Assembly: GCA_037349105.1 (NCBI GenBank)
Contig: JAYJMM010000102.1
Location: 992,001 to 1,056,000, forward strand
Direction: 5' to 3'
DNA: 64,000 bases
From: Limnomonas spitsbergensis
Taxonomy: Eukaryota > Chlorophyta > Chlorophyceae > Chlamydomonadales
Shown: in pieces, positions 56,499 to 64,000 of the stretch
Position numbering within the stretch: the stretch's first letter is position 1
Layout: every line of letters starts with the position of its first letter
Notes under the pieces: generated by a model
What the model saw: the letters and a program-made list of their open reading frames with translations, nothing else
Databases searched by the model: none
What the model was told of the DNA's origin: nothing
Translations under genes and position numbers: made by a program

Positions 56499-59400
56499 GG
56501 CAGGTAAGAAGCTCTTGAGGAATTAAACAAGTCGATTTAAGATAGCAGGCGCTGCCGTTGGCTGAGCTGTCAAGGCCTGGGCACAGATCAGGAACGTGGG
56601 ATCAGGAATTTAGGATGGTAGGAGGAGGCAAGGGAGGAGGAGGCAGAAGTGATCAGATCTGCTGGCTGAAATTGAATAACGAAGACTGTGAGCAGATCAA
56701 ACAAAGCGGAAATTCAGGATGTGAGCTTGCGATTGGCACGCACTTCAGCAGAGAAGCTGATCGGGATCGAATGACTGTTCAGGTCGCAATTCAAATTTCC
56801 AGTGGGTGCGCAGCAAGAAGTCAAGACGACACGTGCTATCCGGATTCAAACTTACCTTGACAGCGGCTGATTTAGGGTGATGTGACGAAGAATCTGCAAA
56901 CCGAGAGTTAGCTTTGAACTGATGATCGCTGCTGAGGCGTGTTTATAGCTGAAATAAATGGGGCCAGATCCGAGCAGCTGCTGACGAACCTGGCATGCCC
57001 GGCCAGCCTCCAGTTCACAGGCAAGGAAACTCTGCAAGGAACCTACAACCCGCAACCACTTCAACCTTGACAGTCAAGACATATCTAGGCATCCGGCGCT
57101 GGCAAGCTCAGAACAACCGACAGGAAAGGAAGCAGCAACGCTAATACGTCAGACATCATACGCATGATTCATTTATTTCTCTCACGCTCCGAGAGAGGCG
57201 CAGGTTTCTCTTTTTCGACCTGTGACTGGCTCACTGCATGAGCAAGATCCGCCAATGAGCAAGCGCCCGTGAAATCGATAATGCCTCGTGAGACTCAACG
57301 GCGGACCACGTCGGCCCCGCAATCACGCAACTAACTTTCGAAGTATGCCTGAGGGCTGAGGGTGGTTGGTTGCACCCTGGCTGCAATTACGTCATAACAG
57401 TAGACTTTCTGACAGGAGGCTTTTCTGCACACCTGAGAGGCCTGCTTAGATCTCTGCATCAGCTTAGCTCTCTGGCTTAGCTGTACCAGGGCTGTACGTG
57501 AATTGGCCATTTTATGATGGCCAGGCGACCTGCGGATCCCCGGCTGCAGATCAGGCCATAAATATACACAGGTATAGGTTCTGCTGCTGATTGGACATCT
57601 TAATGATTGCCAGGCCTGCAGATTCGATGGCTCAATAGGTGCCCTCACAAATTACTGAAGGAGCACCTGGATCCAGCTTGATCATTGCAGCTTGGGTCGA
57701 TCATTCATCCTCAGTAAGCCACCTTCCTCGGCTAATCCATGAACAACGCCTGTGACCGGCGCCCAATTTATTTTGCCCAAATGCCCGTATACACCTCGGC
57801 CCTTTTGGTCCAGGATATCTTCCTGGCCTTCCTGCCACTGGGCCAATGACAAAACATAAACAGCTAGGCCCGGTATCCCCCATGGAACTTATAAAGGCAC
57901 AAATCACCGAAAGCGGTGATGAGAAAAAGATCCTTGCCGTTTAAGGCAGGTCCCCCAAAACAAATATGGCGTGGATAGGCCGGCTGCAATACGTACCTTA
58001 CATCACAAGAATAATCATAGAACTTCATTACCGTTATCTTACAAAAGGAACTTATCCTCTTGCAGCTGAAGATAACAAGCCACGATGAACACCTAAACCT
58101 TCATTGTATCAGCCAATCTGTGTATTGAGCTTCCTCCAGACACCACTCATCGTCTGCTTCATCTATATGTAGGCGAGCGCTAGCTCATTTTGGCTCAAAG
58201 TCTTAAAGAGATGCAAAGCACATTTTAGTAGCCAGGGTATACCCCTGTTCTTTAAATTGCAGCACTTGCAAAGTGTCATGTTTTGAGGAGCCCCCAACCA
58301 CAGCATGACCTCCATGTGAAGCCCATGGGGACCCAACCTACCACTAGGCTTGAGCCATATAGGGTGTTTTGCATAGTCTACGCATCCACCATATAGCCTA
58401 AAACAACAGCAACAAAAACATGTTTTTTCAAACTGGTGTGTGGTATGCAACCCGTTAGCGCAACATAATTGCGGACGCAAACAACTACAAAAGAATTATC
58501 TCCATCGAAGTTCACACACAAACCGTATATTCGTCTAACTGCTTCCTGTTCCAGACCATATTCCCTGTGGGTGCATGATGCCTGTCTAGCTGGTCACGGA
58601 ACCAATGATCACACAGCCGGAAAGGTAGTCCGTACCTGCTACATCTGTATTATTTCAACCCTGAGCCCGAAAGCAGGGTCTGATACCCGGGCTTTGGATC
58701 CCCCCCCTACCCTCTCAAACCAGATTTAAACGATGCCTGGAAACACCATTGCAAAACAGTTTCAGCAACTAAAAAAACAGCCCAGATAACCAAGCAATTG
58801 TAACCCCTTTCCACGCTTTGGTACACCTATATTAGTACAGCCACTCCACCACACCATTCAGATCCGAGGTAACCTGGTCATGCTTGAGCTAGCTAAATTC
58901 CCAAGTTGGCCTTGGCGCATATTATTTAATCCAAATGTAGAATTCTCTGCCTGGCCTCAAAAGTCAGATGTCCGCCTTCAGTGAATGCAAACTTGCCCAA
59001 CGTCTCACAGTGCCTCATGCACAGTCCCTGTGCTTTCTAATCATCCCCCGTTACCCAGGTCCATGAATATGACATGACCTGGACAGGCAGCTCAAGCGCC
59101 CAAGTGCGCCGTGCCTGAGGCATGGTTTGCTTAACAGACTGAATGAAAAAACATCTGCCCAGCCAATGACTTCCTAGATATTCCCCCCAATGCGTAGGTC
59201 CCTCGACAGGACAGCCCAGATCTCTGCACAAGACATGACCTGGACAGGCGGCTCAAGTGCCCGAGTGCGCTCTCACGCAAGCATCTCCCGGAGGCACATC
59301 CCCGCTAAATTAGTTAATAGAATAGACATAGCCCGGACACCAGTGAGATCAAGCCACAAGCAATTTATTCTGCACGCGGGGCTATCATGACACTACGGTA

Positions 59401-61396
59401 CTTGAATCCTGCACCCCACTCCTACCGTCCCCTCCCGCAGCCGCTGGCCCAGCCGCCCATCAACGCTCCTGGGCTGCTCCACACCCAAGGCAGGAGAGTC
59501 TTCCATGCAGCGCCCAGCCAGCCAGATTCAGGCTGCAGATGCAGAGCACTCTGGCCCGCACCGCTGGCACTGGCAGCGTCCCTATCAGGGAGAGAAACAC
59601 CAATTCCAGGCAGTGCCCGGCTGCAGGTGGTCGGCTCCACACCCAAGGCGGGAGAGCTTTCCATGCAGCGCCCAGCCAGCCAGATTCAGGCTGCAGATGC
59701 AGAGCTCTCTGGCCCGCATCGCTGGCAGCGTCGCTATCAGGGAGAGAAACACCATTTCCAGGCAGTGCCCGGCTGCAGATGGTCGGCTCCACACCCAAGG
59801 CGGGAGAGCTTTCCATGCAGCGCCCAGCCAGCCAGATTGTGGCTGCAGATGCAGAGCCCTCTGCAGCGGCAGCAGCGGCGTTTGTGGCAGCAGGTGCAGG
59901 GCATGGTCTCGGAGCCCTTTGGACATGTGCATCAACTGCCTCAGCTCTGTGACGCTCAAGGCGACGTGCTTGGCCTTTTGGCTGCTGCTGTTGGGAAGGT
60001 AAGAAGTAAGAACTACGTTTGGTTTCCAATCCTTCGTGAGTGTTAACGAATCCCTAGGCGTAGGCGATCCCCAGGGACATACCTTCCCGTACAAGATACG
60101 TGCATCCTTCCCCGTGTCATTGCGATTGTGGATCAATCACTCGACGGTACCTCAGTTACCTTGTGCGATTTCCCTCACGACCAGCTACGGCATTTCACGC
60201 CGAGAGGTTTTATCAATCGTTTAGGCGACTCCAATGGGATCCGAACCCACATCCCCATTCTTGGGAAGGTACCGGTTTCAAGGCGAGGGATAGCACAGTT
60301 AGCGCAGATCAGTGTAGATCAGAACAGCCGTGCAGCACACATAAAACATCACATCAATCGCGTGCTTTTTGGTTCAACAATAATTTTCTGTTTTTCTCTT
60401 CTCCTTTCCCTCCTTTTCTGACAGTGGGACGCCCATGCGGCCGAGTCTTTTGAGCATGGCCCAGTGGTGTCACGTCATTGACATTAATCGCGATCTGGCC
60501 ACAGTAGCAGCAGCAGCAGCAGTGGACAGAGGTGACATCAGCTTAGTTTCTGTTTTGGTTATGTCACTGGTTCCCCCCGGCTCGCTCTGCCTGGCCCTTC
60601 CAAAAAAGGCTGTGGGTGCCTGGGTGGTTGCGTCAACTTTGTTATGGCCACATCAGCTGAGCAGCCACCCAACAGCGGCTGTACCCACCCAACAGCTGCT
60701 ACGCATCCACCACATGGCCGTGGTACAGGCTTTACAGCCACGACAATCCCACCACATCGCGCAGCATGCAGAGTCGGAAGCCGATCGGACCGGTGACAAT
60801 TTTTACGAGTCGAACACAAATCGAGGCAGCAGGAGGTTTTAGTCATCTAAGCATGCATCTCCCCCCCGCCGTCACCCTCCCTAGGGGAGGTACAAGAGAG
60901 GGAGATGCACGCCCACTTGGCACTCTAGAGTGGGGCGCGGCCTTGTCCAGCTCCGTCAATATAAGCTGAGCTCCCATATTGAAACAGGCGGCAGCAGACG
61001 GGGCCACCATGCACCCCTTCTACCTTTTGCGTCATACCTGAGTGGTCAGTCAACAGTCACAATATTGGCTGAGCAGGCAGTTCATGCGCATCATGGACTG
61101 GCCAGCCCATGATCGATTGAGGCAACAGCCTGGGGCTTAGGGCGCCAGCACTGCCTTGCCCACGCAACCCCAGGCCTCAGAACCACCAAACTCTACCAGT
61201 ATATTCTTTTCAATGAATTAAACCCTGCGTTAGACCCTCCTGCTCACCATCATTGCAAACATCATCATCCATCATATCTACACATCAGCACCAAGACTCC
61301 ACAGCTATCGTGGCAACAGCAGCAACAATCTGAAACGGAGCCCTGCTTCCCCCCGCCCCCCTGCCTCTGCTCCTTAACCCTGGCTCCGTAACCCAC

Positions 61397-62982
61397 CTGA
61401 TGCTGAGCGTGCTGTCCAGCCTGGCCTGAGGCGAGCCCTGCCCGGGGATCAGCCAGGCGTCAGCCCTTGGGCGAGACAGGCGGCTGGGCGGCCATAGCTG
61501 CGGGTCCTCATCCAGCATTGTTGTGTTGCTGCCACTGGACTGGTGCATCACGGACAGGCCACCGCCACCCCCCCTGCCGCGTGTGCAGGCCTGCAGGGCG
61601 GAGGCGCGGCGGCGCCTCTGCGGCTGCAGCGGCATGCCCGGGGCGAGCGGAGGCAAATCGCGCTCTGTCGACAGGAGTGGCAGCGCAGCATCCGAGGAAG
61701 TGGCAGCAGCATCGGTGGCGGCAGGGACCAGGCTGGCTCGCCGCTGCCTCTCTAACTCGGAGCTCTCGTCAAACTCTCCCAGGGATATCGTGTCAGAAAC
61801 CTAACATACAAGGGTGCTGAAGGTCAGGGATTCGGGGTGTAGGGTTAAAACCCCTAGGATATTGTATTTGAGGCCTGTCTGTGTGGGTTGTGAGGCATGT
61901 GGGGTGTTGGGACCACCAGCATGTGCATTTGTGTGCATATCTGAACGTAAAAGGGGGTCTGGCAATATAGTGGGTGGAGGCAGGTGGTAGCAGGTGACAG
62001 AACCCATTGACACGAGGCGAGGGCGGCTATCCTGCGTGCGAGGGTAGAAGCGAGGGAAGTCCCAGGTCTCAACCAGGTCAGGTCCACTCAGCAAGGGCAC
62101 TGCCAGTGAACCGACCCCCCATCTCCCTCTAACTGTTCATACAGATCCACACACACTTCTTGAGCCTCTGGTCGCCAGATAAATACACCTTACAAGCAAG
62201 CGTCGTGTCCAGACCTCATGTCCAAGCGTCATGTACTCATGTCCAGAGGTACTGGCATCATCCCTTATGGATAAGTACCCCCAGCAACTCGAATAACACC
62301 CGCCGAGGAACGGAAAAAATTCAAATACCTGCACAACAGCTGCCCTTCCTGCACACTTCAAGAATGCAGTGCCTAAGGATGCAGACAGCCAGCCACTGAC
62401 ACACGCGCCATCCCTTTCCCCCTAACCCCTGACCCTCACCCTGTCGAGTTGATGCAGAGCGTCAAGGCCCATCGAGGAGTCTTGCAAATCTGAGGCATGC
62501 ATCATGCTGGGACTTTCGCGCGCCGCAATGGGGCAATTGCGCGTTAAGGAGGGCAATTCGAGCGTCACGATGGGCGAATCGAGCATCATGCTCGGGGTTT
62601 CAATCGTTAGGTTGGGGCCCGACATGTGCACCTCCAAATGCGTAGAGGAGCACAGCCGCCGCCATGTGCCATTGACCTGCATCAGATGGCCCAGCTCGCT
62701 CCGCTGCGGGGAGGGCAAGCCCATGCTCTCCTGGAGCTGAAGCGGCAGCAAGGCTGCCGGCACCGCGGCTGCCGCCGCCGCCCCGTTGCCCCCGCTGTTG
62801 CCATCAGCAGGAACAGCCGGCGCGACCAGGCTGGTATGTACCGACGGGGAGCTGAGGAGGAGTCCTGCCTCGCTAGATTCCAACCCTCAGCTGGGCATGG
62901 TCTTAAACAGCGGCGACGCCAGCACAAGCGTCGCACCACTCTCCCTCCACAGGTATGTCTCCATCATGCCCTTGCTCTTTGC
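61397..62982 (-). pseudogene. Cyclase-like C-terminal exons, unit 4
   Basis: Exons 62982-62440 and 61800-61397, with the TGA as in units 1 and 2. Exon 2 has a net 3-bp insertion (GTGGCAGCGC, near 61678) that keeps the frame, a weak hint that the region is or was coding. Confidence 0.5.
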
Positions 62983-63640
62983 CTGCCGTTCAAAAGAAGA
63001 AGCACAACATGCGTAAACAACATCAGATATATTTTACGCTGCCCTCCTTCTGATGACTCGTCAGTGATGAGGCTTGAGTTCCTGCTTTGTGGGAGCAAGG
63101 ATGTCATCCCTTTCCTGCAGATAAATGCTGAAGGGGTTTTAAACGCTTTGCCCTAAACCCCTTCCTGCAGAGAAATGCTTTAGGGGTTAAAACACGATAC
63201 CCTTCCAGCAGCGAAATGCAGTGGGGTTTTGAACCCTCAATCCATTCCTGCAGGGAAATTGTTATACTGCTCTCCAATTACTGGCGCACAATTTCCCCTC
63301 CTTTCGAAAAATAGGGAGGAAGAGCAAATATATTGTGCCTCTTATAGGCTTACCACCATGTCTGGCTTTGTAGCTCCGCCCTCGGCCTGCCTGCTGAAGC
63401 TTGTGTGCCTGCCTGAAAAGTGCTTGGACGTCATCCCTTTCATATGACAAGTTTTCCATCTTCAAGCCTCGTTTATTACGTTTATCTTCCTGTATTTATT
63501 TGAGACATCACTAACATTGAGGAACGTTCATATAACATCTGCACAAGTGCAAGTTTAAAAAACGTTAAATGTAAATCAACAAGAGTTACAATTTTATCCA
63601 AAGCCAATCAATTCACTGATAATGGATGGCCTGAACCCAG

Positions 63641-63895
63641 GTGTCGCTCCCCAGCTCCGACTTGGGCCTGCCGGCGTACTACGTGTTGGCCTTCTCTGAG
63701 GCGTCCTCCAACCTGTCGCGGTACGAAGGCGTGCGGTACGGCGCCCGCGTCGACGGCGGGGCGGGCGGGCTGAACGGGATGTACACAGGCACGCGCGGCC
63801 AAGGTCTGGGCTCTGAGGTCAAGCGCCGCATCCTGATGGGCAGCTACGCCCTGTCCGCCGGATACTATGAAGCATACTACAAGCGGGCCCAGCAG
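63641..63895 (+). pseudogene. gatA exon, unit 5 (incomplete at window end)
   Basis: Single exon equivalent to 2593-2847, ending CAGCAG before a GTATGA donor; later exons are outside the window. Called a pseudogene by analogy with units 2-4, since it also lacks the upstream exon. Confidence 0.75.
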
Positions 63896-64000
63896 GTATG
63901 AATGAAGTATGAATGAAGTGTGATACTGAGGTGGGTAGCAAGGCTCTGTCCGCCGGATACTATGACGCATACTACAAGGGGGCCCAGCAGGTGTGAATGA
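63846..64000. repeat. 95-bp exon-end/donor repeat, at least 2 copies (unit 5, cut)
   Basis: The real exon end and the start of a second copy are visible before the window edge. Confidence 0.85.

Larger units (their letters stand above)
63024..64000. repeat. Segmental duplication unit 5 (cut by window end)
   Basis: Start of a fifth copy, containing the 42-bp diverged repeats and one gatA exon (63641-63895) before the window ends. The array therefore extends further right. Confidence 0.9.

Overview
The window looks like nuclear DNA of a green alga, most likely of the chlamydomonad/volvocine type. It has spliced genes with GT-AG introns, intron-borne minisatellites, a possible class III nucleotidyl cyclase C-terminus, a TGTAA motif 3' of one gene, and a Ty3/gypsy chromovirus. 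No bacterial operon, CRISPR array or phage structure was seen. The species cannot be fixed from the sequence.

The main structure is a head-to-tail tandem segmental duplication. One unit of about 12 kb runs from an intron of gatA (amidotransferase subunit A) to an intron of a minus-strand gene that appears to encode a cyclase C-terminal region. Units start at about 1993, 14223, 38396, 50134 and 63024; the fifth is cut by the window edge. Each unit carries, in order: the last three gatA exons (+); a convergent single-exon secreted glycoside-hydrolase-like gene (-) with a TATA box and 5'UTR intron; a poorly coding stretch with a 158/152-bp repeat and one convincing + strand intron; and the truncated cyclase-tail gene (-). 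Only unit 1 is joined to a further upstream gatA exon. Units 2-4 carry a TAG in the penultimate gatA exon and are 3' pseudogene fragments; unit 5 ends before that exon. The hydrolase ORF is intact in units 1, 2 and 4. In unit 3 its 5' half was deleted.

Bases 1-1992 lie outside the array: a 78-bp minisatellite that overlaps a gatA splice acceptor, one gatA exon, and an intron with an 86-bp repeat.

Unit 2 is doubled in length by nested mobile elements. An unclassified element (22350-34584, about 5.1 kb without its insert) is flanked by GGAC on both sides. It has hairpin-rich, imperfectly inverted ends and a 977-codon gag-like ORF interrupted by one TAG. Inside it, in reverse orientation, sits an apparently complete Ty3/gypsy chromovirus (27238-34387) with LTRs in which no difference was seen, a TTACC target duplication, a primer-binding site, a polypurine tract, and gag and pol in one frame separated by a single TAG.

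Points most worth following are the unclassified outer element, the in-frame CAG-TAG in both elements, the two minisatellites that multiply gatA splice sites, and the mosaic, gene-converted pattern of differences among units.
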